Assembly (NCBI GenBank): GCA_938048455.1
Contig: CALIUY010000024.1
Location: forward strand, 1-64,000
Direction: 5' to 3'
Source: an uncultured Desulfobacterales bacterium
GTDB taxonomy: Bacteria; Desulfobacterota; Desulfobacteria; Desulfobacterales; SpSt-501
Length of the DNA stretch: 64,000 bases
The notes under the pieces were generated by a model. That model saw only the letters and a program-made list of their open reading frames with translations, made no database searches and was not told the DNA's origin. Positions 1-11,059 of this stretch are shown here, one piece after another. The position numbers and the translations under genes were made by a program. Numbering within the stretch: the first letter of the stretch is position 1; each line of letters starts with the position of its first letter.

Positions 1-1110
1 GCGGCGCTGCAGCGCGGGATCGACGCCTACGTGCAGAAGGACTACGAGCGGGCGGTCGCCGACTTCAAGCGGGCGGTGGGCTTGGGAAGGGGATCGGCCT
101 TCGCGGCCGATGCGGCGCAGTTCCTCGCCATGGCCTATCTCGCGCTCGACGACAAGGAAAACGCCGTCAAGGCCTACCTCTCCGGCATTCAGATCGACCC
201 TTACCGCGACGATTTGCGCGTCAAGCTGGGAAACATCTACTTCGCCGACAAAAAATTCGAGGAGGCGCGCGCCCAGTACGCCGAGGCCGTCCGCGTGAAC
301 CCCTCGGCGGCGAACCGCTACGCCCTGGGCCAAGCCTTGATCGAGCTTGGCCGCTACGCTGAAGCGGAAGTGCAATACAATGAAATTCAAAGGCTTACGC
401 CCAAGGAAGCGGGGGGCTACCTTGGGATGGGATTGCTCCTGCGGCGCAAAGGCGAACACAACGCCGCCATCCTGCAGTTCGAGCGGGCCTTGTCGCTGGA
501 CGGCAACCTGCACGAAGCACGACTGCAGATCGGGTTTTCGCGTGCGGATTTGCGGGAGATCGAAGAAGCATCCGAAATTGCAAGGTATCTCGAAAGACTG
601 GAGCAAAACGAGCTCGCCGCGACGCTCAAGGACTACATCTACCGGGCCGATCCGCCGCGGATGGTGCTTGCCCTCTCCGGGGGCAGCTTTCCCTTCCCCA
701 TGGGCCGAGGGACGCCGGTGGTGGCTTTCGGCTCATACCTCGCACAGCCCAACGCTTCGAAAACATTGTCCATCCAGATCGCTTTCAGCAAGGCGATGGA
801 CCGGGCCGCGATCGAGAACCCGGCCAACTGGCGGATCGGGCGTGCCGCAGGCGAAGGCCCCGGCCAGGCCTACAACTTCGGGCTTCCGGTTCCGGCAACC
901 GAGGTGCAGCTCTCGCCTCTTCCCATCGCCGTCACCTGGGACGATAAAAATTTGACGGCCACCGTCTATTTCACCGTCACCCAAAACGCGACCGCCGACG
1001 GCACGATCGACCCCGCCCACATCGAATTCCGCTTCTTCGGGAAGGACGAGTACGGCCTCACCATGAACCCGCGCTACGACCAGTTCACCGGCTTCCGCGG
1101 CGTCTACTGA
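1..1110 (+). CDS. TPR-repeat protein, 5' end outside the window
   Basis: The frame is open from base 1 (it reads AALQRGIDAY before the GTG at 31), so the true start lies upstream and the gene is partial. The first 200 or so visible residues are tandem tetratricopeptide-like helical repeats with the usual A/L/Y/P spacing (for example YADKKFEEARAQYAEAVRVNP and GEHNAAILQFERALSLDG in pieces). The last 130 residues are a non-TPR domain that I do not recognise. TPR proteins act as protein-interaction scaffolds. No signal peptide can be judged because the N-terminus is missing. It converges on the next gene, which is on the other strand. Confidence 0.8.
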   Translation, partial: AALQRGIDAYVQKDYERAVADFKRAVGLGRGSAFAADAAQFLAMAYLALDDKENAVKAYLSGIQIDPYRDDLRVKLGNIYFADKKFEEARAQYAEAVRVNPSAANRYALGQALIELGRYAEAEVQYNEIQRLTPKEAGGYLGMGLLLRRKGEHNAAILQFERALSLDGNLHEARLQIGFSRADLREIEEASEIARYLERLEQNELAATLKDYIYRADPPRMVLALSGGSFPFPMGRGTPVVAFGSYLAQPNASKTLSIQIAFSKAMDRAAIENPANWRIGRAAGEGPGQAYNFGLPVPATEVQLSPLPIAVTWDDKNLTATVYFTVTQNATADGTIDPAHIEFRFFGKDEYGLTMNPRYDQFTGFRGVY

Positions 1111-1143
1111 CCCCGGTCCTCCTCCCCCCGGCCGAATCCCGCT

Positions 1144-1172
1144 CCGGCAGCAGGTGTGCCGGCGTTCCTTTA
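1144..1172 (+). terminator. possible hairpin terminator after the TPR gene
   Basis: A 6-bp GC stem (CCGGCA/TGCCGG) with a 7-nt loop lies about 35 nt after the TPR stop codon and is followed by a weak pyrimidine/T stretch. It sits between two convergent genes, where a terminator is expected. The T tract is poor, so the call is tentative. Confidence 0.3.
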
Positions 1173-1193
1173 CGCTCGGCAGGAGAAAGAGCT

Positions 1194-2255
1194 CTAAGTG
1201 TAAATCACGTTTACGGGCAGCGGCGGGTATTTCCAGACACCGGGCTTGGGCAGGATGTGCTGCTCGCCCACGGAGAGCCAGTTGAGGTCGGGCTTGAGAT
1301 CGCGCAGTTTGCCGTCCTCCGGCGGCCGGGCCGGGGTGGTGAGCGCGTAGGTCGCCTGTACGAGGAGCACGCGTTCCTTTCCCTCGCGCGCAAGCACATA
1401 ATACTTCTTCACCTTATGAAAGGAGAGCTGGTTGGCCGCCGCGATCTGCTCGAGGTCGGTCTTCAAAAATTTCATCAGCACGATCTTCGAGACTCCGCGT
1501 TCGCAGATGCGGATGAGGGCGCGGGAGGCGCTGCTGCTCACGTAGACGGTGTGGATGCCGGGGATGCGCCGCAGGTACTGCGAGGCGACCACGGCCGCGG
1601 TGCGGCGGCCGCCGGCGATGAAGGGCTGGTTGTAGTATTCAAAGAACTTGCGCTGCAAATCCTCGGCGTATTTCTCGCCCCTTTCATAAAGCTCCTTCGA
1701 GATGTAGCGCAGGCTCCGGCCGAGATCCTCGGCCGCTTCGCTGATCGGCCAGTCGATGCGCACGTGGAAATGGGAGAGAAAATAGCGGTGCGTCGTTTTG
1801 ACCGCCGGATCACGCTGGATGAGAAGGGCGTAGTCGATCGGCAGCAGCTGGCGGATGAAATTGCGGAAGTGGATCGAGTCGAGGTAGCGGGCCTGGCGTT
1901 CCCCTTCGAGAAGCGAGAAGCCCGCCTCGGCGCGCATGAGATTGATTTTGGTCGTGCGGTTTTCCTCGAAGAAGCGGATGTATTTCTTGTGCTCGGGGGA
2001 GATCGAATCCTCGAGAAAAATCACCAGAAAGACATGATGCAGCTCGTATTCCTGCTCGGGGATCCGCGCTCGGGGCTTGAGCTCGCGTTTTTCCACGAAG
2101 GGGTAGCTGATCCCGCGGCCGACGAAGTTCTGGTAGGAATCGACGAGCGCATACTGGATGAGGAACTGGTCCAGGTCGTCCCGGAGAAGTTCATAGTAGG
2201 AGCGCCGGAGCTTGTGGGCGAGACTGAGTTCTTCGCGGTATTTCCAGTAGGCCAA
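1194..2255 (-). CDS. hypothetical protein
   Basis: 353 residues, starting with TTG (MAYWKYREEL); a GAAGGGA Shine-Dalgarno-like sequence 7 nt upstream supports this start. The protein is soluble, charged and rich in Arg/Lys/Tyr, with no signal peptide, no obvious membrane segment and no cysteine clusters. It has no family motif that I recognise. The codon use looks like its neighbours and the full-length frame is clean, so it is probably a real gene. It lies upstream (in minus-strand order, after) of the VTT membrane protein with a 92-bp gap, so co-transcription is possible but not shown. Confidence 0.7.
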   Translation of the reverse strand: MAYWKYREELSLAHKLRRSYYELLRDDLDQFLIQYALVDSYQNFVGRGISYPFVEKRELKPRARIPEQEYELHHVFLVIFLEDSISPEHKKYIRFFEENRTTKINLMRAEAGFSLLEGERQARYLDSIHFRNFIRQLLPIDYALLIQRDPAVKTTHRYFLSHFHVRIDWPISEAAEDLGRSLRYISKELYERGEKYAEDLQRKFFEYYNQPFIAGGRRTAAVVASQYLRRIPGIHTVYVSSSASRALIRICERGVSKIVLMKFLKTDLEQIAAANQLSFHKVKKYYVLAREGKERVLLVQATYALTTPARPPEDGKLRDLKPDLNWLSVGEQHILPKPGVWKYPPLPVNVIYT

Positions 2256-2347
2256 CGCAGGATCCCTTCGCGCAAGGACAACCCGGCAAGGTCCGCCGCG
2301 CCTTCCTCCTTACCACGGCGATCTGGGAAACGAAAGGCCCGCTTCCT

Positions 2348-3085
2348 TCATCCCTCGGGCGGCGGGCAGACCCGCTTGCGCTGGTGGTTCACCATCCAGC
2401 GGTAGAGCGCATCGCGGTACAAAAAGGCCGCTGCGGCCAGCACCAGGCTGATCGCCGTAATGATGACGAAAAGGATGTAGTCCTTCTGGAAGACCGAGGC
2501 CCCCTGCAAGCTGAGAGCGAGGGTGCCGGGGGCGCGGCCGATGGTCGAGACGGCGAAAAAGACGCGCAGGGGCAGCGTCGTCAAGCCGAGAAACATGCAG
2601 AGGTAGTCCTTGGGGAATCCCGGGATGAGAAAAAAAATAAAAATGTACAGGATCCCCCGGAACTGGACCATCTGGTTGTATTTTTCGTAGGTCTCGCAGG
2701 GAACGAGCTTGCGCACCACCTGCTCGCCCAAAAGCCGGCCGATGCCGAAATTGATGATGGAGCCGATCGTCAGCCCCAGCGTCGAGAGAAGAAAGCCGAC
2801 CGGCGCTCCGAAAAGGTATCCCCCGATGAAACCGGTCAACTCGCCGGGAATGGGCGCCAGCAGCACCTGGCCGATCTGAAGACCCACCAGGATTCCCGCC
2901 GCCGTCCAGGGCGAGCGCTCGACGGCCTGACGGACCCAATCGCGATCGGTGAGCAGATCGTGGTAGGCAAGGATGCGGTCCCAGAGACCGCTGTTCAAAA
3001 ACCCGAAGACGGCCAAACAGGAGAGAAGGAAAATACCGACGATGAGGAAGAGCAGCGTACGGCCCAGGGAGGAAGGTTTTGGCAT
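2348..3085 (-). CDS. VTT-domain (TVP38/DedA-like) membrane protein
   Basis: About 245 residues from the ATG at 3085 (MPKPSSLGRT); the open frame extends further upstream but that part has a non-coding composition and overlaps the preceding small gene. An N-terminal hydrophobic helix (LLFLIVGIFLLSCLAVFGF) is followed by the SNARE-associated/VTT core: a G-rich GELTGFIGGYLFG stretch, GLTIGSIINFGIGR, and the FFLIPGFPKDYLC motif typical of the family. C-terminal helices follow. The family is linked to lipid scrambling and undecaprenyl-phosphate translocation; the specific substrate here is unknown. The start lies 9 nt after the stop of the Cys-rich protein, so it is probably co-transcribed with it. 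Confidence 0.8.
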   Translation of the reverse strand: MPKPSSLGRTLLFLIVGIFLLSCLAVFGFLNSGLWDRILAYHDLLTDRDWVRQAVERSPWTAAGILVGLQIGQVLLAPIPGELTGFIGGYLFGAPVGFLLSTLGLTIGSIINFGIGRLLGEQVVRKLVPCETYEKYNQMVQFRGILYIFIFFLIPGFPKDYLCMFLGLTTLPLRVFFAVSTIGRAPGTLALSLQGASVFQKDYILFVIITAISLVLAAAAFLYRDALYRWMVNHQRKRVCPPPEG

Positions 3086-3093
3086 CGGAGGCT

Positions 3094-3420
3094 TCAATCC
3101 CCGACCTCGCCTGCCGTACGCTTCCGGCGGAAGAGACGGCCCCGGATTCCGCCTGCGGATCCGGCGGCGGCGCTGAGCGTTTTCTTTCTCGCCCAACGCT
3201 CCCAAAACGGCATCGTCCCTGCCTCCCAAGCTCGCCGCAGGCGCTCCTCGCGCACCCGGTATCCCCCCTCCCCTTCGAGCGCATGGCGCAGGCAGGCGGT
3301 CTTGCAGGCGCAGGACAAACACGCCGGCGGGCTGTGACGCAGACCGTCCTCGCCCAGCGGGAACACCCGCTCGAGCCTCCCGAAACATTCGGGAGGCGAA
3401 CTGGGTTCAGGATCGGCCAT
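3094..3420 (-). CDS. small cysteine-rich protein
   Basis: 108 residues from an ATG with a strong GGGAGGGAAA ribosome-binding site. Cysteines C12, C34, C37, C39 and C43 (pattern CLSCACKTAC) could bind zinc or an iron-sulfur cluster. The C-terminal half is very basic and Arg-rich. It overlaps the radC 3' end by 14 bp and is followed 8 bp later by the VTT-protein gene, so translational coupling is likely. I know of no assigned function for such small CxxCxC proteins. The strong RBS and the cysteine pattern argue for a genuine gene. Confidence 0.6.
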   Translation of the reverse strand: MADPEPSSPPECFGRLERVFPLGEDGLRHSPPACLSCACKTACLRHALEGEGGYRVREERLRRAWEAGTMPFWERWARKKTLSAAAGSAGGIRGRLFRRKRTAGEVGD

Positions 3421-4282
3421 TTTCCCTCCCGGCTTGAACCGCAAGGCGCGAATCGCAAAAGATCGATTCTTCACGCCCGAAGCTTCTCGGGGACCCGCTT
3501 GCCGGGGCTTCCATCGGGTTGCGGCTGCAGGATTCCGCAACCGCGGTAAATTCCGCGCGCAGGCGCTCGATCAGCCCCTGCTCGGCGAAGCTGAAGGCGC
3601 CTTTGGCGCCGATGATCAGGTGTTCGTGGACGGCGATCCCCATCACACGCGCGGCGAAAAGAAGCTGCCGCGTGATCGCGAGGTCCTCGGCCGAAGGCCG
3701 GGGCTCCCCCGAGGGGTGGTTGTGCGCGAAGACAAGGCCCGCGGCCCGGTGGCCGAGAGCGGCGCGGATCACCTCCCGCGGGTAGACGGAGGCCGCGGTG
3801 AGCGTCCCCTCGAAGAGGGTTTCGATGGCGAGCACTCGGTTTCGGGCATCGAGAAAGACGCAGACGAAGCATTCCCGGCTCTTGTCGCGGATCGCCGTGT
3901 TCAGGTAATCGAGCAGCTCCACCGGGTTGGATATGGGATCGCGGCCTACGGCGCGCTGCGCCAGGTAACGCTCGGCGAGGGCCTTGACGAGCCGGATGCC
4001 GAAGGCGTTTTTGGGGCCGATCCCCGGAACGGCGAGCAGTTCGGCCGGCGCGGCCTCGAGCACCCCCGGCAGGGTTTTGAACCGGCCAAGGGCTTCCTTC
4101 GCCGCCGCCTTGCAGTCCCGCCGCGGGGTGGCGAGCGTGAGGAGCAGCTCGACCACCTCGTAGTCGAGAAAGCCCTCGAGCCCTCCGGCAAGAAAGCGCT
4201 CCCGCAGCCGCCGTCGATGGCCGAGACGTCCTTCCGCTGCCGTCACCGGTCGGAGCTGGGGCCCGCCGGCTTCGTCCCCCAT
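3407..4282 (-). CDS. radC: RadC-family JAB/MPN-domain protein
   Basis: About 291 residues. The N-terminal UPF0758 region (HRRRLRERFL, then a helix-hairpin-helix with VPGIGPKNA) is followed by the JAB1/MPN-type metal-binding domain with HNHPSG and a downstream Asp (PSAEDL). The family was historically linked to DNA repair, but the biochemical role is unsettled. I chose the ATG at 4282 because GAAGGG lies 8 nt upstream. A GTG at 4306 would overlap the gpsA stop codon as GTGA and is a credible alternative giving 8 more residues. A C-terminal tail of about 50 residues beyond the MPN core is unusual and ends in the overlap with the Cys-rich gene. Confidence 0.9.
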   Translation of the reverse strand: MGDEAGGPQLRPVTAAEGRLGHRRRLRERFLAGGLEGFLDYEVVELLLTLATPRRDCKAAAKEALGRFKTLPGVLEAAPAELLAVPGIGPKNAFGIRLVKALAERYLAQRAVGRDPISNPVELLDYLNTAIRDKSRECFVCVFLDARNRVLAIETLFEGTLTAASVYPREVIRAALGHRAAGLVFAHNHPSGEPRPSAEDLAITRQLLFAARVMGIAVHEHLIIGAKGAFSFAEQGLIERLRAEFTAVAESCSRNPMEAPASGSPRSFGREESIFCDSRLAVQAGRENGRS

Positions 4283-4302
4283 ATCCTTCGCCCTTCGGTT
4301 CC

Positions 4303-5320
4303 TCACTCGTCATCCAGCTCCGGCTTGAGGTTGCGGGTCATGAGTTCCGCAAGCGCCACCGACGGCGGCAGGTCCTCGTACAGGATCCGGTAGACCTGCC
4401 GGCAGATCGGCATCTCGACCCCCAGCTTTACGGAGAGCTGATGGACCGCGCGCGCCGTATGCACCCCCTCGGCCACACTGCGGGTTTCGGCCAAAAGCTC
4501 GGCAAGCTTGCGGCCCTCGGCGATGCGGCGGCCGAGGGTGTGGTTGCGGCTCAGCTCCCCCGTGCAGGTGAGAATCAAGTCGCCGTAACCGGCGAGCCCG
4601 GTGAAGGTCCGCGGGTTCGCTCCCAGCCGTTTTCCCAGGCGGCGGATCTCGGTCATGCCGCGGGTGATCAAGGCGGCGCGCGTGTTCAGGCCCATGCCGA
4701 GGCCGTCGATCATGCCGGCGGCGATGGCGATCACGTTCTTGACCGCCCCCCCCAGCTCCACCCCGATCACGTCGTCGCTCGTGTAGACGCGGAAAACCGG
4801 GGTGGCGAAGGTGTGCTGCACCCGACGGGCCAGATCGGGGTCGGACGAGGCGACGACGACGGCGGTGGGAAAACGGCGCGCCACCTCGACCGCAAAGCTC
4901 GGACCCGACAGCACGCCGATCCGCTCCGGACCGAGCCCGAGTGTTTGGCCGAGGACTTGCGAGAGGGTGCACAAGGTATCGGTCTCGATCCCCTTGGCGG
5001 CGGAGACGACATCGGTCTGCGGCGCAATCGATCCGGAGAGCGCCCGCATCGTCTGCCGCAAGGCGTGGGAGGGGATGACGACGAGGAGGAGGTCTTTGCC
5101 GGAGGCGACGGCGGCAAGCTCGCCCGAAGCGGCAAGGCCCTCGGTGAGCCGGAAGCCGGGCAGGAAGATGCGGTTTTCGTGCTCGTGGTTGATCTGATGC
5201 ACGACCTCGGCTTCGCGCGCCCAGAGATCGACCCGGTGGCCTTTCGTCGCCAACAGATCGGCGAGCGCCGTGCCCCAGCTGCCGGCGCCGAGAACCCCGA
5301 TCCGCAGGGGGGAGCCTGCC

Positions 5321-5340
<20 letters not shown>
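4303..5340 (-). CDS. gpsA: glycerol-3-phosphate dehydrogenase [NAD(P)+]
   Basis: 345 residues, the normal length for GpsA. It has an N-terminal Rossmann fold ([13 protein letters not shown]), the VIPSHALR segment, SAAKGIE, the [11 protein letters not shown] motif, the catalytic-lysine segment [13 protein letters not shown], and the [11 protein letters not shown] and [15 protein letters not shown] motifs. It reduces dihydroxyacetone phosphate to sn-glycerol 3-phosphate for phospholipid synthesis. Its ATG overlaps the 3' end of gyrA by 20 bp, and its own stop is followed directly by radC, so gyrA-gpsA-radC looks like one transcription unit. Confidence 0.96.
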
Positions 5341-7792
<2,452 letters not shown>

Positions 7793-8044
7793 GGGCCTGC
7801 TTCCGTCGAGGGACCTTCCGGGCCGCCGGCGCTGAGGGTGCCGCAAAACGGCGTGCCGGGTTCGCCCCCACGGGCTCGTCCTCCCCCGGGACGCCGTCGG
7901 TTCACCGAATGCGCGGGCTCGATCGGGGAAACGGCGGGAAGGCGGGGTCTATTCGAGATCCGCGTCCGGATGGGCACCGGCCGCCTGCCCCGGCCCCGGC
8001 GTCGGGGAAAGGCGGACGGCCGGTGGTGTCGCGGCCGAAGACCG

Positions 8045-8200
8045 TCAGCGGCTGACGAACGCCCCCGCCGCCGCGAGCAGGAGGATTTCGTAGATCGCAA
8101 CGGCGGTCAGCGAGTCGGAGGCGAAATAGACGATTCCGCCGCCGATGATGGCCGGAACGGCACAAAAGACCAGAATACCCAGCTTGCGCGCAGCGTCCAT
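8045..8200 (-). CDS. small two-helix membrane protein
   Basis: 51 residues (MDAARKLGIL...), mostly two hydrophobic helices, with an AAGGAG ribosome-binding site 9 nt before the ATG and a possible promoter 40 nt upstream. It is too short for most gene callers. No family is recognised. The 250 bp between its stop and the gyrA start hold no convincing gene. Confidence 0.5.
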   Translation of the reverse strand: MDAARKLGILVFCAVPAIIGGGIVYFASDSLTAVAIYEILLLAAAGAFVSR

Positions 8201-8237
8201 ACCCAGCGGCTCCTTCCACAACCCCTTAACTTTACTT

Positions 8238-8266
8238 TCAATATCAAATAGGGAGACCTGTGTAAA
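8238..8266 (-). promoter_or_regulatory. possible sigma-70 promoter for the small membrane protein
   Basis: Read on the minus strand: TTTACA, 17-nt spacer, TATTGA, in the only AT-rich stretch between the thiolase stop and the small gene. The -10 match is weak. Just upstream (8267-8279) is a short palindrome, GGGGA-3-TCCCC on the plus strand, which could be a modest terminator for the thiolase gene. Confidence 0.35.
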
Positions 8267-8286
8267 GGGGAAAATCCCCATCCGTC

Positions 8287-9576
8287 TCAGCAGCTCTCCA
8301 CGACCATCGCCATCCCCATGCCGCCGCCGATGCACATGGTGATCAGCCCGGTGCGGTACCCCTTGCGGCGCATGTGGTGCATGGCGGTGACCGTCTGCCG
8401 GGCCCCGGTCGCGCCGATCGGGTGGCCGAGGGAGATCCCGCTTCCGAGTTCGTTGGGCCGATCGTTGGGCAGCCCCAGCTCGCGCATGCAGCCGATCGCC
8501 TGAGCGGCGAAGGCCTCGTTCAGCTCGATCATGTCGATGTCGGCGAGCTTCAGCCCCGCGGCGGCGAGCGCCTTGCGCACCGCAGGAACGGGGCCGAGGC
8601 CCATGTAGGCGGGGTCAAGGGCGCCTGCGGCGAAGGAGCGGATGCGCACAAAGGGCTTGAGCCCCAGTTCCTTCGCCCGGGCCGCACTCATGAGCAGCAC
8701 GGCCGCGGCTCCGTCGTTGATCCCGGAGGCATTGCCCGCGGTGACGGTCCCGTCGGGCTTGAAGGCCGGTCGTAGCTTGGACATCTTCTCCAGATCGGTG
8801 TCCATGGGCCGCTCGTCGGTGGCGACCACGATGTCGCCCCTGCGGTCGCGGATCACGACCGGAACGATCTCCTCGGCGAAGAGCCCCGTCCGGATCGCCG
8901 CCCGGGCACGCTGGTGGCTGAGGACCCCGAGCTCGTCCTGCTCCCGCCGGCTGATCCGGTACAGAGAGGCGATGCTCTCGGCCGTCACCCCCATGTGGTA
9001 GCCGTAAAAGATCTCGTAGAGGCCGTCAAAGACCATGAGGTCGAGGATCTCCCCTTTGCCGGAGAGTTCCATGCGGTAGCCCCAGCGGGCCTTGGGCAGG
9101 ACGAAGGGCGCGAGGCTCATGTTCTCCATGCCGCCCGCCACCACGATCTCGGCCTGACCGGTCTGGATGGCCTGCGCCCCCAGGGCGATCGCCTTCAAGC
9201 CCGAGCCGCAGACCTTGTTCACCGTCATCGCCGGCGTCTCCTTGCAGAGCCCGGCCCGGATCAGCGCCTGCCGCGCGGGGTTTTGCCCCTGTCCGGCCTG
9301 GAGCACGTTGCCGAGGATGACCTCGTCCACGGCCACGGGCCGGGCCGCGGCGTCCCACTCCCCCGCCTTCTTTTCCAGCTCGATCCGGCCCTGCGACTTC
9401 AGGGCCTCCGGGGCGACCTCCTGCATGAGCCGGCTCGGCTCCGGCCGCAGCCCGGCGCGCTTGAGCACCTCGCGCACGACGAGGGCGGCGAGATCGATCG
9501 CCGGGACATCCTTCAGTGCGCCCCCGAAGGAGCCGATCGCCGTTCGCGCACCGCTTACGATCACCACCTCGTTCAT
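8287..9576 (-). CDS. acetyl-CoA C-acetyltransferase (thiolase)
   Basis: 429 residues with a GGAGGAGGC ribosome-binding site. It has the thiolase N-terminal motif (VSGARTAIGSFGG), nucleophile Cys123 in NKVCGSGLKA, the GGMENMS signature, the GHPIGATGA histidine motif and the C-terminal CIGGGMGMA cysteine. Thiolases cleave 3-oxoacyl-CoA or condense two acetyl-CoA. The protein is about 35 residues longer than the usual 390-395 because of a charged insertion (residues about 45-82) before the DEVILGNVLQAGQGQNPAR segment. The gene stands alone, away from the benzoate operon, so the substrate is undetermined. Confidence 0.93.
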   Translation of the reverse strand: MNEVVIVSGARTAIGSFGGALKDVPAIDLAALVVREVLKRAGLRPEPSRLMQEVAPEALKSQGRIELEKKAGEWDAAARPVAVDEVILGNVLQAGQGQNPARQALIRAGLCKETPAMTVNKVCGSGLKAIALGAQAIQTGQAEIVVAGGMENMSLAPFVLPKARWGYRMELSGKGEILDLMVFDGLYEIFYGYHMGVTAESIASLYRISRREQDELGVLSHQRARAAIRTGLFAEEIVPVVIRDRRGDIVVATDERPMDTDLEKMSKLRPAFKPDGTVTAGNASGINDGAAAVLLMSAARAKELGLKPFVRIRSFAAGALDPAYMGLGPVPAVRKALAAAGLKLADIDMIELNEAFAAQAIGCMRELGLPNDRPNELGSGISLGHPIGATGARQTVTAMHHMRRKGYRTGLITMCIGGGMGMAMVVESC

Positions 9577-9669
9577 GTTCGCCTCCTCCTCGATGGGTTC
9601 CGGTTCCGCCCGCCCGGTCCACTCCGCATGCGCTTTCTCAAGGTGGTTCCCCCCCCCAGGCCATGGCTA

Positions 9670-11052
9670 TCACGGCTTCCCCTGCGGGTCAACGCGCCCG
9701 TCCCCCGCGGGGGGGGAAGCGGTCGGGGCGCCCAGCCTGCGCCAGCGCTGGAGGCGCGCGGCGATCTCCCGCTCCATCCCGTGGGGGCTCGGCCGGTAGA
9801 ATACCCGGCCCTGCAACTCCTCCGGGAGGTGCTCCTGGGGAAGGTAGCCCTCGGGAGAATCGTGGGCGTAACGGTAGCCCCGGCCGTAGCCGAGTTCCCG
9901 CATCAGGCCGGTCGGGGCGTTTCGGAGATGGAGGGGAACGGGAAGGGAGCCCGAATTCTCGGCCGCCTCGCGGGCGAGCCCCCAGGCGAGGTAGACGCGG
10001 TTGCTCTTCGGAGCGGCGGCGAGATAGACCGCGGCCTGCGCCAGCGCGAGCTCCCCCTCCGGGGGCCCGAGAAAACGAAAGGCCTCCATCGCCGCGAGCG
10101 CCAGCGCCAGCGCCTGCGGATCGGCGTTGCCCACATCCTCGGAGGCGAAACGCACCAGGCGCCGGGCGATGTAAAGGGGGTCTTCCCCCGCAGCGAGCAT
10201 GCGCGCCAGCCAGTAGAGCGCGGCATCCGGATCGCTGCCCCGCAGGCTCTTGTGGAGCGCGGAGATCAAATTGTAGTGTTCCTCGCCCTGGCGATCGTAG
10301 AGGAGAACCTTCTTCTCGAGCGCCCGTTCGAGCACCTCGCGCGGGATGACCGCAGGCTCCGGTCCCGCTGCGGGCGGGACCATCGCCGCGGCGATCTCGA
10401 GCGTGTTCAACAGGACGCGGGCGTCGCCGTCGGCCGCACGCACGAGGACTTGGCGGGCCTCGGGGGCGAGTTGGAGGCGGAGTTTCCCCAAACCCCGCTC
10501 TTCGTCGGCGAGCGCCTGCGCGGCGATCGCCGCGAGATCCCCTTCCCCCAGCCGTTCGAGGGTCACGACCCGGCAGCGGGAGAGCAAGGGGGCGATCACC
10601 TCGAAAGAGGGGTTCTCGGTAGTGGCGCCGATCAGCGTGATCAGGCCGGATTCGACATGCGGCAAAAAGGCGTCCTGTTGGCTTTTGTTGAAGCGGTGGA
10701 TTTCGTCGACGAAGAGGACGGTGCGGCGGCGCCGGATGCGCCGCTCTTCGCGCGCCTCCTCGATCACCGCCCGGATATCCTTCACCCCCGAGAGCACCGC
10801 CGAAAAGTGAATGAAGTGAGCCCGCGTTTCGGCGGCGATCAGCCGCGCGAGCGTCGTTTTGCCGCATCCCGGCGGTCCCCACAGAATCATGGAGAAGATG
10901 CGGTCCCGTTCGATCGCCAGGCGCAAAAGGGATCCCTCGCCGACCGCGCGCCGCTGGCCGATGAACTCGGCGAGCCGACGCGGCCGCATGCGTTCGGCGA
11001 GCGGGGCCGAGACCTCGGCCTCACGGCCGGCGAAATGGTCGAAGAGCTCCAT
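9670..11052 (-). CDS. rarA: replication-associated recombination protein A (AAA+ ATPase)
   Basis: About 460 residues. Walker A is GPPGCGKTT, Walker B is LFVDEIHRFNKSQQD, sensor 1 is GATTENPSFEV, followed by LLSRCRVV and the RarA/MgsA C-terminal tetramerisation domain (DPDAALYWLARML, RRLVRFASEDVGNADPQAL). RarA acts at stalled replication forks with SSB. I chose the ATG at 11052, just after the der stop, with AGGAGG 11 nt upstream; an upstream start at 11076 would overlap der. It is in the same operon as der. Confidence 0.95.
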   Translation of the reverse strand: MELFDHFAGREAEVSAPLAERMRPRRLAEFIGQRRAVGEGSLLRLAIERDRIFSMILWGPPGCGKTTLARLIAAETRAHFIHFSAVLSGVKDIRAVIEEAREERRIRRRRTVLFVDEIHRFNKSQQDAFLPHVESGLITLIGATTENPSFEVIAPLLSRCRVVTLERLGEGDLAAIAAQALADEERGLGKLRLQLAPEARQVLVRAADGDARVLLNTLEIAAAMVPPAAGPEPAVIPREVLERALEKKVLLYDRQGEEHYNLISALHKSLRGSDPDAALYWLARMLAAGEDPLYIARRLVRFASEDVGNADPQALALALAAMEAFRFLGPPEGELALAQAAVYLAAAPKSNRVYLAWGLAREAAENSGSLPVPLHLRNAPTGLMRELGYGRGYRYAHDSPEGYLPQEHLPEELQGRVFYRPSPHGMEREIAARLQRWRRLGAPTASPPAGDGRVDPQGKP

Positions 11053-11059
11053 GCGGTCT

